From assembly GCA_947371715.1 (NCBI GenBank), contig CANBQQ010000205.1:1-6148 (forward strand): a stretch of DNA of 6,148 bases, written 5' to 3'. Below, one piece after another: positions 1 through 6,148 of the stretch. Source of the stretch: Flavipsychrobacter stenotrophus. Its GTDB lineage: Bacteria; Bacteroidota; Bacteroidia; Chitinophagales; Chitinophagaceae. A program made the position numbers and the translations under genes. Each line of letters opens with the position of its first letter. Within the stretch, counting starts at the first letter, position 1. The notes under the pieces were generated by a model that made no database searches, was not told where the DNA came from, and saw only the letters and a program-made list of their open reading frames with translations.

Positions 1-2711
1 CTGTAATAAAGCCTTTTTTAAGACTGAGTGGACTGGAACCACTTGTTGTACGCCCCGAGATGAATTTTGTCAATGTGGGAGAGCGCACCAATGTAACCGG
101 TTCTAAGAAGTTTGCCCGTCTTATCCGCGAAAACAAATACGAAGAAGCACTGTCAGTGGCCCGCCAGCAGGTAGAAAGCGGCGCACAGATACTGGATGTG
201 AACATGGATGATGCCCTGCTTGATGGGGTTATGGCAATGACCACATTCATCAATCTGTTGCAGGCAGAACCCGATATCGCCAAGATACCGGTCATGCTCG
301 ACTCATCTAAATTTGCCATTATTGAGGCAGGTCTCAAATGTATACAGGGTAAGTGTATCGTCAACTCCATCTCCCTTAAAGAAGGCGAAGAAAAGTTCAT
401 TGAGCAGGCCAATATTTGCCATAGCTATGGAGCAGCGGTAATTGTTATGGCCTTTGATGAAACAGGCCAGGCCGATACGTTGCAGAAGAAGGTAGACATA
501 TCGCAGAGGGCATACGATATCCTTACGCAACAGGTGGGTTTCGATCCGCAGGATATTATCTTTGACCCCAACATATTTGCTATAGCTACGGGCATAGAAG
601 AGCATAATAACTATGGGGTAGACTTTATTGAGGCTACCCGCATCATAAAGCAGCGCATGCCTTTAACAAAGGTGAGCGGCGGTGTAAGTAATATATCATT
701 CTCCTTCAGGGGCAATGAGACCATGCGCGAGGCCATGCATAGCGTATTCCTGTATCACGCTATCAAAGCGGGTATGGATATGGGTATTGTGAATGCCGGG
801 CAGTTGGTGGTATATGATGAGATAGAACCAAAGCTCAGAGAGCTTTGTGAAGATGTGATCCTTAACCGCAATCCCGATGCCACTGAGCGTTTGGTCACAT
901 TTGCAGAAACAGTAAAGGCAAAAGATAAAGAAGAAAAGGTAGATGATGTATGGCGTGGAACAGCAGTGGAAGAACGCCTGAAACATGCACTGGTAAATGG
1001 CATCACCGACTTTATAGATGCAGACACCGAAGAAGCAAGACTAAAATACCCTAAGCCACTCGATGTGATAGAAGGTCCTTTGATGGATGGCATGAATGTA
1101 GTCGGCGACCTGTTCGGTAGCGGAAAGATGTTTCTGCCGCAGGTAGTGAAGAGTGCCAGGGTAATGAAGAAGAGTGTGGCGTACCTCTTCCCGTTTATTG
1201 AAGCGGAAAAAGAAGAACGCAGACTGGCACATATTGCCGCCGGAACTATAAATGAAGAGAACGCAGGTGCCGCAAAAATACTCATGGCAACCGTAAAGGG
1301 CGATGTACATGATATAGGCAAGAACATTGTAGGTGTGGTATTGGGCTGTAATGGTTATGACATTATAGACCTAGGTGTGATGGTGCCTGCCGATAAAATA
1401 TTAGATACGGCAGAAAGAGAGAAGGTAGATATCATTGGCCTGAGCGGCCTCATAACCCCATCGCTCGATGAGATGGTGCATGTAGCGCGCGAGATGAAAC
1501 GCCGTGGTATGAAGCAGCCGCTGATGATAGGTGGCGCTACAACCAGCCGTATGCATACAGCTGTAAAGATCGCTCCGCAATACGACAATGGTGTAGTGTA
1601 TGTACTAGATGCCAGCCGTAGTGTTACGGTAGCAGGTAACTTGCTGAATAAAGAACAAAAGGAGCCTTTCTTAGGCAATATAAATACCGAATACGATAAG
1701 CTACGCGACGACTTTAATAACAAGCGCACAGCAAAGCAATATATAACATTAGCTGAGGCACAAGCCAATCCTGTAGCTATTGAGTGGAACGGTTATACAC
1801 CACTAAAGCCGCAGCAGATGGGCGTTCAGGTATATCCCGACTATGATCTGGCAGAGATAAGGCAATATATAGATTGGGGCCCATTCTTTATAGCATGGGA
1901 GATGAAGGGCAAGTTTCCCGATATCTTGAGCGATGCGACATTCGGCGTAGAGGCGACAAAGCTCTATAACGAAGCCAACCTGATGCTCGATAAGATCATC
2001 AGTGAAAAGTGGCTCACGGCAAAGGGTGTTACCGGCTTCTGGCAAGCAGATAAGGTTGCGCCGGATACCATAATAATAAGAAATGAAGAGGGTGGTGAAC
2101 TGGCTACTTTAGAGATGTTGCGCCAGCAGATAAAGAAGGCTGCAGGGCAGCCAAGTATGTCGTTAGCCGATTTTGTAAAGCCTGTAGCCGTAAACGCTGG
2201 TGTTGATGATTATATGGGTGCCTTTGCAGTAAGCATACACGGCATAGAGCCACACCTCAAGGCTTTTGCAGATGACCATGACGACTTCCATAAGATACTC
2301 TTACAGGCGCTTGCAGACAGGCTTGCAGAAGCATTTGCAGAAGTACTCCATAAAAAAGTGAGAACAGAAACATGGGGGTATGTAAAGGATGAACAGATAG
2401 CATTATCTGAATTGGTACATGAAGAATACCAGGGCATAAGACCGGCGCCGGGCTACCCCGCTTGCCCCGACCATACCGAAAAGCTGAAGTTGTTTGAACT
2501 CCTCAATGCAAAAGGCAATGCAGGCATAGAACTTACAGAGTCATTGGCCATGTACCCCGCAGCATCAGTCTGTGGATGGTATTTCAGCCACCCGCAGAGT
2601 GTGTACTTTGGTATCAACAAGATCACCCAAGATCAGTTAGAGAACTACACCCATCGTAAGGGCATGAGCATAGAGGAAGTAAGCAAGTGGTTGTCTCCGA
2701 TTTTGGAGTAA
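1..2711 (+). CDS. metH: Cobalamin-dependent methionine synthase, folate/B12/activation part (5'-partial)
   Basis: The protein transfers a methyl group from 5-methyltetrahydrofolate via cobalamin to homocysteine, giving methionine in the cytoplasm. The frame is open from nt 3 to the stop at 2709-2711 (902 residues visible). Numbering from the Met at nt 60, the folate (pterin-binding) domain covers about 1-275, with NVGERTNVTGS at 5-15 and SGGVSNISFSFRGN at 206-219. The cobalamin cap helices lie at about 335-385 and the Rossmann B12 domain at about 405-530. The B12 domain has DxHxxG (D415, axial ligand H417, G420), the SGLITPS loop ending in S468 and a GG at 491-492. The AdoMet-binding activation domain covers about 560-883, with IDW at 604-606 and RPAPGY at 794-799. 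The Met at nt 60 is not the start, because the conserved LRLSGLEPL motif is encoded in frame just before it (nt 18-44). No homocysteine/zinc domain is visible. It is either upstream in the same gene or, as I recall for many Bacteroidota, in a separate gene. No frameshift is seen. The identification is very secure. Confidence 0.97.
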   Translation, partial: VIKPFLRLSGLEPLVVRPEMNFVNVGERTNVTGSKKFARLIRENKYEEALSVARQQVESGAQILDVNMDDALLDGVMAMTTFINLLQAEPDIAKIPVMLDSSKFAIIEAGLKCIQGKCIVNSISLKEGEEKFIEQANICHSYGAAVIVMAFDETGQADTLQKKVDISQRAYDILTQQVGFDPQDIIFDPNIFAIATGIEEHNNYGVDFIEATRIIKQRMPLTKVSGGVSNISFSFRGNETMREAMHSVFLYHAIKAGMDMGIVNAGQLVVYDEIEPKLRELCEDVILNRNPDATERLVTFAETVKAKDKEEKVDDVWRGTAVEERLKHALVNGITDFIDADTEEARLKYPKPLDVIEGPLMDGMNVVGDLFGSGKMFLPQVVKSARVMKKSVAYLFPFIEAEKEERRLAHIAAGTINEENAGAAKILMATVKGDVHDIGKNIVGVVLGCNGYDIIDLGVMVPADKILDTAEREKVDIIGLSGLITPSLDEMVHVAREMKRRGMKQPLMIGGATTSRMHTAVKIAPQYDNGVVYVLDASRSVTVAGNLLNKEQKEPFLGNINTEYDKLRDDFNNKRTAKQYITLAEAQANPVAIEWNGYTPLKPQQMGVQVYPDYDLAEIRQYIDWGPFFIAWEMKGKFPDILSDATFGVEATKLYNEANLMLDKIISEKWLTAKGVTGFWQADKVAPDTIIIRNEEGGELATLEMLRQQIKKAAGQPSMSLADFVKPVAVNAGVDDYMGAFAVSIHGIEPHLKAFADDHDDFHKILLQALADRLAEAFAEVLHKKVRTETWGYVKDEQIALSELVHEEYQGIRPAPGYPACPDHTEKLKLFELLNAKGNAGIELTESLAMYPAASVCGWYFSHPQSVYFGINKITQDQLENYTHRKGMSIEEVSKWLSPILE

Positions 2712-2713
2712 GG
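2705..2713 (+). promoter_or_regulatory. Ribosome binding site for the PAP2-like gene
   Basis: GGAGTAAGG spans the end of metH and its stop codon. GGAG ends 8 bases before the ATG at 2717, which is good Shine-Dalgarno spacing and favours that start over the in-frame ATG at 2747. The latter is preceded only by an A-rich stretch. Bacteroidota often do not depend on Shine-Dalgarno pairing, so the start choice stays open. Confidence 0.5.
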
Positions 2714-2716
2714 TAA

Positions 2717-3439
2717 ATGATAAGAAGTAAGTCAAAAGAAATAAAGATGTTACAGGAAAACCAGGTAAAAGAAAATAGTGCGACAGATTCTATAGCTGAC
2801 AACCAGCAACCCAAGGCATTGAGGGTGGTGGCGAGTATAGTATCGTATATATGTCACCCGGTGTTTATGCCACTGATCATGGCGTTTACTTTGAGTTTGC
2901 TGTCGCCGGTGAGCTTTGCGGGTATCACGCCTAAGCAGCAGGGAATACTGCTGTTGAATGTGCTGATCTCGGCAGTTATATTTCCCTTGTTCAGTATAGC
3001 ATTGATGAAGCCGCTGGGCTTTATCAATAGCTTTCATATGCGCACAGCCAAGGAAAGGACAATACCGCTGATGGTGACCATGATCTTCTATTTCTGGCTC
3101 AGCCATGTATTCAATAGTATGACCGCAGTTCCTGTTCCACTCATCCTTAAAGTGCTGATGCTGGGTAATTTCTGGGGTGTTATTGTATTATTTGTTGTCA
3201 ATATTTTCACCAAGATAAGCATGCATACAGCTGCAGCGGGTGGTATGCTCGGCATCATCATTGTACTGATGATAAGTAGCCCTGTAAACATGGTAATACC
3301 TTTCTTTGTAGCTATGGCTATCGCCGGTTTCATTGGTACTGCACGTCTAATACTAGGCGCTCACCAACGAGGTGATGTATGGATAGGCTACCTGGTAGGT
3401 ATAGCTGTGCAGGTAGCGGCGTACTACTATATGAAATAG
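2717..3439 (+). CDS. PAP2-like integral membrane protein, putative phosphatase
   Basis: This is a 240-residue polytopic inner-membrane protein, with a polar N-terminus (about 1-35) and roughly six to seven hydrophobic segments (about 38-62, 76-98, 117-136, 144-164, 173-188, 191-209, 221-238). Its C-terminal half looks like the type 2 phosphatidic acid phosphatase fold. R210-x5-H216-x3-D220 matches the third PAP2 signature (SRxxxxxHxxxD), although Ala precedes the Arg instead of Ser. S168-M169-H170 sits where the PSGH motif would be. The usual first signature (Kx6RP) is not matched; the nearest candidate is the basic loop R109, K112, R114, P117. By family analogy it would remove phosphate from a lipid or polyprenyl phosphate near the membrane surface, but no substrate can be named and activity is unproven. 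The gene starts 5 bases after the metH stop, so it is probably co-transcribed. ATG 2747 is an alternative start that would drop ten residues. I am confident it is a real gene and moderately confident in the PAP2 relationship. Confidence 0.85.
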   Translation: MIRSKSKEIKMLQENQVKENSATDSIADNQQPKALRVVASIVSYICHPVFMPLIMAFTLSLLSPVSFAGITPKQQGILLLNVLISAVIFPLFSIALMKPLGFINSFHMRTAKERTIPLMVTMIFYFWLSHVFNSMTAVPVPLILKVLMLGNFWGVIVLFVVNIFTKISMHTAAAGGMLGIIIVLMISSPVNMVIPFFVAMAIAGFIGTARLILGAHQRGDVWIGYLVGIAVQVAAYYYMK

Positions 3440-3461
3440 ACTAAACGTTGGTTTTAATTTT

Positions 3462-3482
3462 TATAGAGTTGGCCACCCTATA
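3462..3482 (+). other. Hairpin in the 3' UTR of the metH/PAP2-like transcript
   Basis: TATAG (3462-3466) pairs with CTATA (3478-3482). After one A/C mismatch, GT pairs with AC, leaving a TGGCC loop. That makes seven base pairs in all, 22 bases past the stop codon. No T-run follows on the + strand; the T-rich stretch (3452-3462) precedes it instead. It is therefore not a standard rightward terminator. It could be a 3'-end stabilising or processing stem, or chance. Confidence 0.3.
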
Positions 3483-3574
3483 CATAAGAAGGAGGAGTGC
3501 GGTAATTTAATGGCTCAATTGCTGTATGGCTCAATGATAACTGAGTTTTGTCTGACCTTTTTCGTTATTCTGTC

Positions 3575-3595
3575 TTGATGCTGAAGGCATCAGAT
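3575..3595 (+). repeat. Hairpin repeat, copy 1 (GAA loop)
   Basis: The core is GATGCTGAAGGCATC (3577-3591). It folds into a stem with a GAA loop (3583-3585), and flanking T/A and T/G pairs extend it to eight pairs. It matches copy 2 at 3626-3646 at 18 of 21 positions, with starts 51 bases apart. There is no T-run after it, so it is not a terminator. It may be a small interspersed palindromic element of the REP type or a structured 3'-UTR motif. Confidence 0.6.
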
Positions 3596-3625
3596 GTCTA
3601 TAGCAAACCCAAATAACATTTGTGA

Positions 3626-3646
3626 TTGATGCCGAAGGTATCGGAT
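3626..3646 (+). repeat. Hairpin repeat, copy 2 (GAA loop)
   Basis: The core is GATGCCGAAGGTATC (3628-3642). It forms the same eight-pair stem and GAA loop (3634-3636) as copy 1. Its three differences from copy 1 are all transitions within the stem, and each replaces a Watson-Crick pair by a G/U wobble or the reverse, so the + strand RNA fold is kept in both copies. A looser resemblance may continue downstream: TCTATA followed by A-rich sequence and CCC occurs after both (3597-3610 and 3664-3676), but the spacing differs. Confidence 0.6.
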
Positions 3647-3726
3647 ATATCGGTAGGCTGGTTTCTATAAAACCCCATGACATAAGTTGACGTTTGCATA
3701 AGAGATCAAGTGGTTAGGCGAGCACG

Positions 3727-3759
3727 AAAAAAGCCGCCCTGCATATACAGAGCGGCTTT
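3727..3759 (-). terminator. Intrinsic terminator of the M16 peptidase gene
   Basis: Read on the minus strand, AAAGCCGC (3759-3752) pairs with GCGGCTTT (3737-3730). After one mismatch, three inner pairs (CTG/CAG) close a six-base loop. The 3' arm runs into six consecutive Ts (3732-3727). It starts 22 bases past the peptidase stop, as expected for its terminator. On the + strand the stem is followed only by TTTGGTATC, so it should be weak in that direction. Confidence 0.88.
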
Positions 3760-3781
3760 GGTATCAATGTTAATTGGTCAA

Positions 3782-6148
3782 CTATGATTCAGGATAAAGA
3801 ATCGCAGTGAACTCGTTATTATTGGTGAACAGTTTCTTTGCAGCGTCCTGTACATCGGCAGGAGTAAGCTTGTTCAGGTAAGTTTCATAGTTCAGTATCC
3901 TGTCCTTATCTCTTCCCCAGAATATCGAACCTGTCATCTTTTCAGTCCAGTACTTATTCTCCTTTATCTCGGTCTTATACTTTTCTATCCACTGGCTCTT
4001 TACTTTGTCCAGGTCTTTTGCATCAGGGCCTTTATCTTTCAGGTTCTGGATCTCTTCTTTAGCTGCAGCAAGTAGCTTGTCTACATTCTCAGGTCCACAA
4101 GGTAGTGCCAGCTGTATAGTATATCGCTCATATGGTTCCTTAGACATATTGCCGTTAAAACCACCACCATAGATGGCGCCCATCTTTTCACGCATCTCTT
4201 CTATCACCTTTATGTTCAGTATCTCTGCAACTGCCCTAGTTCTTAAAGACATGTCTTCGCTATATGGTATTTCGCCAGAGTACAGGGTGAGGATAAGGCT
4301 CTTCTTTTCCTTGCCTTTATGTACGGTCATTTGGTTTGTTCCCTTTACCGCACGAACGCCATTATCTTTATATGATACAGCTTTGTTCTTTGCAGGAATG
4401 CTACCCAAGTATGTTTCCAGCATTGGTATAGCAGTCTCTGCCTTTACATTACCCACAAGGAAGAAGTGGTAGCCATCTGCGCTACCAAACTCATCGCTGT
4501 AGATCTGTATGGTCCTATCCAGGTTTATCTTATCAAAGTCTTCCTTCTTAGGGAATGCGGTACGTGCCAATGGATTGTTGTTGAACAATACCTTCAGCAT
4601 AGTGTCTGCAAACGCTGCCTGCGGGTTACCTGTAACGAACTGAAGCATAGCCGCAGACTTGTCTTTGAATGCCTTGAACAATGCTTCGTCCTTACGTGGC
4701 TGCATGGTCTGCAGGTACAACAACTGCAGCATTGGCTCGAAGTCTTTTACAGTGCTGCTGCACTTGATGTCATCGCTTATCTCGCCGATGGTCATAGATG
4801 CTTCGATCTTCTTACCTGCCAGTATCTTCTCGATCTCGGTAGGGTCATAAGCACCGTAGCCCATGTTGTCCATGATCTCGGTAGCAAACTTTACGTTATT
4901 CTTATCTTCTACACCGTAGTTATTAGAACCGCCTTTCTTGATACCGGTCATCAGTATCTCATCGCTCTTAAAGTCAGTAGGCTTAATGGTTACCTGTATG
5001 CCATTGCTTAGTGTATAGGTAGTGGCGCCAAATCCTTCTTCCATCTGCTGGCTTACTACCTTACCTGCTACAGGCTTAGTGGTCATCAGCGATGCAGCTA
5101 CTTTCTTCTCTTCGTCTTTCTTCACTACCTGCTTAAAGCCCTTTGTAGTCATTGCCAGCAATTCCTTGTCAGATGGGAATTTCAGCTCTGCTTTATCCGG
5201 ACCGGTGATGAGCGTAAATGTGTTAGGGCTTGCTGTCCACTTCTTTATTGCCGCGTTAACTTCGGCAGTGGTGATACCCGCAAGCATTGTTTTGTGATAG
5301 TTATATTCATTAGCAATACCCGGGTAAGCTTCGCCGTTCAGGAATGCACGGATGTACTCTTCTACATAGGCTTTGCTGTCTGTGGTGGTTCTTTCGTTGT
5401 AAGATTTTTCCAGACCGCTGAGTAAGTTTTTGCGGGCTACTTCCAGCTCATTGCTGTTGAAGCCAAATTGCTTGATCTTCAGCAATACTGCTGTAGCCGC
5501 ATTAAGCGCTGTAGATACATTGTCTCCGCTAATGCCAGTAGAAACTATAAAGCACTCATAGCCATGTATCAGGTTGTCTGTGCCGGCATAACCATAAGGG
5601 AATGGCGGTTCAGCGCTTTGTGTCAGTTCAGACATACGGCGGTTGATCATCTGAATAGCAAGGTTGCGAACCAGGCTGCTGCGATAATCGCCAAGTGTTT
5701 TATCTTCTGCCTTCTTGGTATAAGGGAACATGATGGTCAGCTCAGCATTAGTAGCTTCCTTGTCTGTAACTACCATTGCTTCCGGCACCTTGCGGGCTAC
5801 GACGTCTACATATTTGCGTGCACGTTCGTTAGCCGGGTTCTTAAAGCTACCAAAGTGCTTTACTATCATTGCCTTAGCAGCAGCCACATCTATGTCGCCC
5901 ACTACAATTACTGCCTGCAGGTCAGGACGGTACCAATCACGATAGAAGCTGCGGATGGTCTCATACTTAAATGTCTTCAGGATATCGTCTTTACCTATTG
6001 GCAGACGCTGTGCATATAATGAACCTGATGCCAGCTTAGGGAAATACTTCTTCAACATACGGTCATCAGCACCTTTGCCCAGGCGGCTTTCTTCCAATAC
6101 TACACCACGCTCTTCATCAATGTCCTTGTCGGTCAACAGTGCATTGTG
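3782..6148 (-). CDS. M16 (insulinase/pitrilysin) family zinc peptidase, large two-lobed form (5'-partial)
   Basis: The frame is open from the right edge to the TAG at 3784-3782 (788 residues visible). The true start lies beyond the window. The TTG at 6136 is not the start, because upstream codons stay open (H-N-A-L) and the protein begins mid-domain. Numbering from that TTG, DEERGVVLEE at 7-16 is the helix that follows HxxEH in this family, and E16 (nt 6091-6089) aligns with the third zinc ligand. YRPDLQAVIVVGDID at 69-83 is the typical end of the first M16 subdomain. The next subdomain runs to about 320. The second lobe begins near 365 and has no HxxEH at the equivalent place (FATEI, 417-421), as usual for the inactive half. 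It keeps the substrate-binding pair R649 and Y656 (MREKMGAIYGGG), spaced as Arg and Tyr in insulin-degrading enzyme. The expected full length is about 930-960 residues, so some 150 are missing. Such proteins in Bacteroidota are typically secreted to the periplasm and degrade peptides, but the signal region is not visible here. It is a single gene ending in its own terminator and converging on the metH pair. Confidence 0.95.
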   Translation of the reverse strand, partial: HNALLTDKDIDEERGVVLEESRLGKGADDRMLKKYFPKLASGSLYAQRLPIGKDDILKTFKYETIRSFYRDWYRPDLQAVIVVGDIDVAAAKAMIVKHFGSFKNPANERARKYVDVVARKVPEAMVVTDKEATNAELTIMFPYTKKAEDKTLGDYRSSLVRNLAIQMINRRMSELTQSAEPPFPYGYAGTDNLIHGYECFIVSTGISGDNVSTALNAATAVLLKIKQFGFNSNELEVARKNLLSGLEKSYNERTTTDSKAYVEEYIRAFLNGEAYPGIANEYNYHKTMLAGITTAEVNAAIKKWTASPNTFTLITGPDKAELKFPSDKELLAMTTKGFKQVVKKDEEKKVAASLMTTKPVAGKVVSQQMEEGFGATTYTLSNGIQVTIKPTDFKSDEILMTGIKKGGSNNYGVEDKNNVKFATEIMDNMGYGAYDPTEIEKILAGKKIEASMTIGEISDDIKCSSTVKDFEPMLQLLYLQTMQPRKDEALFKAFKDKSAAMLQFVTGNPQAAFADTMLKVLFNNNPLARTAFPKKEDFDKINLDRTIQIYSDEFGSADGYHFFLVGNVKAETAIPMLETYLGSIPAKNKAVSYKDNGVRAVKGTNQMTVHKGKEKKSLILTLYSGEIPYSEDMSLRTRAVAEILNIKVIEEMREKMGAIYGGGFNGNMSKEPYERYTIQLALPCGPENVDKLLAAAKEEIQNLKDKGPDAKDLDKVKSQWIEKYKTEIKENKYWTEKMTGSIFWGRDKDRILNYETYLNKLTPADVQDAAKKLFTNNNEFTAILYPES

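Larger units (their letters stand above)
3440..3781. other. Convergent intergenic region, about 342 bp, no convincing gene
   Basis: This region separates the stop of the + strand membrane-protein gene from the stop of the - strand peptidase gene. It holds a hairpin at 3462-3482, two related hairpin repeats at 3575-3595 and 3626-3646, and the peptidase terminator at 3727-3759. Minor items are a 9-base direct repeat TGGCTCAAT (3511-3519 and 3527-3535), a weak 5-bp hairpin at 3660-3674 (GGTTT/AAACC), and a 22-codon ORF at 3510-3578 behind AAGGAGG (3489-3495). I found no tRNA-like fold, and no promoter match good enough to report. Confidence 0.8.

Noticed and set aside
60..62. ATG at 60 as the metH start
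   Set aside because: The conserved LRLSGLEPL motif is encoded in frame upstream and no ribosome-binding sequence precedes this ATG.
755..1327. 190-codon minus-strand open frame inside metH
   Set aside because: It lies wholly antisense to highly conserved metH codons. The product is Ser/Thr/Phe-rich low-complexity sequence with no recognisable domain, typical of a shadow frame.
3440..3462. Rightward intrinsic terminator just after the PAP2-like gene (AAAC...GTTT followed by T-rich sequence)
   Set aside because: The stem is only four A/T-rich pairs, too weak to support a terminator call.
3575..3646. Start of a CRISPR array
   Set aside because: There are only two imperfect units, no third copy at the same spacing, and no cas genes in the window.
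5468..6019. 183-codon + strand open frame inside the M16 gene (and a 181-codon one at 4466-5011)
   Set aside because: Both are antisense to well-supported M16 coding sequence. They have unusual Cys/His/Tyr-rich composition and no family features.
6134..6136. TTG as start of the M16 gene
   Set aside because: The frame remains open to the window edge, and the protein would begin after the HxxEH catalytic motif. A nearby ATG (6144-6142) is out of frame and hits a stop after two further codons.

Overview
The window reads as ordinary chromosomal DNA of a member of the Bacteroidota, most likely a Chitinophagales/Sphingobacteriales-type bacterium. That assignment is inference. It rests on the MetH variant, whose visible N-terminus runs straight into the RLSGLEPL motif, on a small PAP2-like membrane protein of a type I associate with these bacteria, and on a large two-lobed M16 peptidase. 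I could not run a database search.

Layout: on the + strand, nt 1-2711 hold the 3' part of a cobalamin-dependent methionine synthase gene (metH), covering the folate-binding, cap, B12-binding and activation modules; the gene is cut by the left window edge. Five bases after its stop, a second + gene (2717-3439) encodes a 240-residue integral membrane protein with PAP2-phosphatase-like residues. The two are probably co-transcribed. A non-coding gap of about 342 bp follows (3440-3781). It holds a 3'-UTR hairpin, two near-identical GAA-loop hairpin repeats, a doubtful 22-codon ORF behind a strong Shine-Dalgarno sequence, and a good intrinsic terminator that serves the minus strand. The minus strand from 6148 down to 3782 encodes most of a large insulinase-family (M16) zinc peptidase. 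Its N-terminal part, including the HxxEH motif, lies beyond the right edge.

Function: MetH makes methionine from homocysteine and methyl-tetrahydrofolate in the cytoplasm. The PAP2-like protein sits in the inner membrane with unknown substrate. The M16 peptidase is probably periplasmic. Apart from the metH/membrane-protein pairing there is no obvious pathway link, and the peptidase converges on the pair from the other strand. I see no mobile element, CRISPR array, tRNA, rRNA or defence system. The most unusual structure is the pair of hairpin repeats in the gap. All three differences between the copies keep base pairing when read as + strand RNA.
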